From: Candidatus Nitrosocosmicus sp.
Lineage (GTDB): Archaea; Thermoproteota; Nitrososphaeria; Nitrososphaerales; Nitrososphaeraceae
Direction of reading: 5' to 3'
Length of the DNA: 5,382 nt
NCBI GenBank assembly: GCA_030452275.1
Contig: JAKDMR010000165.1
Coordinates: forward strand, 1-5,382
Shown here: piece by piece, positions 5,339-5,382 of the stretch
Layout of the letters: each line of letters starts with the position of its first letter
How positions within the stretch are numbered: the stretch's first letter is position 1
Program-made: the position numbers and the translations under genes
The notes under the pieces: model-generated
The model's database searches: none
Told to the model about the DNA's origin: nothing
What the model saw: only the letters and a program-made list of their open reading frames with translations

Positions 5339-5380
5339 CTCCAATTACAATTGATATAATATTGTTTGACTATTTATAAT
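5339..5380 (-). promoter_or_regulatory. Promoter region and possible Shine-Dalgarno of the tail-anchored protein gene
   Basis: On the minus strand TTATAT (5354-5359) lies 26-31 nt before ATG 5328 and would give a leaderless transcript. ATTATAAATA (5371-5380) lies further upstream and would start transcription about 20 nt before the ATG. In that case GGAG (5339-5342, ten bases before the ATG) would be in the mRNA as a Shine-Dalgarno site, the only plausible one in the window. Confidence 0.35.
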
Positions 5381-5382
5381 TT

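Overview
The window looks like chromosomal DNA of an AT-rich ammonia-oxidising archaeon (Nitrososphaerota/Thaumarchaeota). The low GC content would suit a Nitrosocosmicus-like member of the Nitrososphaerales, but the lineage is an inference from gene content, not from a marker gene. The archaeal signs are a DRG-type GTPase, a short HemK2/Mtq2-type methyltransferase, an archaeal-type RNase HI, A/T-rich TATA-like boxes about 20-30 nt before many start codons, almost no Shine-Dalgarno sites, and frequent TTG and GTG starts.

Layout, left to right. (1) 1-381 (+): a small membrane-anchored cupredoxin with an amicyanin-type copper loop; its start coincides with the window edge. (2) 382-511: a spacer holding an imperfect hairpin and a TATA-like box. 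(3) 512-1084 (+): the methyltransferase, which probably modifies the GGQ glutamine of release factor aRF1. (4) 1085-1188: a convergent spacer with T-tracts on the minus strand. (5) 1189-2214 (-): an isocitrate dehydrogenase-like enzyme, with an unrecognised one-helix membrane protein (2261-2836, -) just upstream of it, probably transcribed in the same direction. (6) 2837-2954: a divergent promoter region with a 7-bp inverted repeat. (7) 2955-3365 (+): RNase HI. (8) 3366-3580: a spacer that contains the most interesting item, a good candidate C/D box sRNA at 3501-3566. It has a GC-only terminal stem, boxes C and D that can form a kink-turn, and a 12-nt guide. (9) 3581-4702 (-): the DRG-family GTPase. 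(10) 4774-5328 (-): an unrecognised protein with one C-terminal membrane helix.

The genes do not form one pathway. A translation and RNA theme runs through several of them (release-factor methylation, RNase HI, ribosome-associated GTPase, candidate rRNA-modification guide RNA). Next to these sit a central-carbon enzyme and two or three envelope or membrane proteins. There is no mobile element, CRISPR array, tRNA or rRNA gene. Apart from the sRNA candidate, it reads as ordinary core archaeal chromosome.
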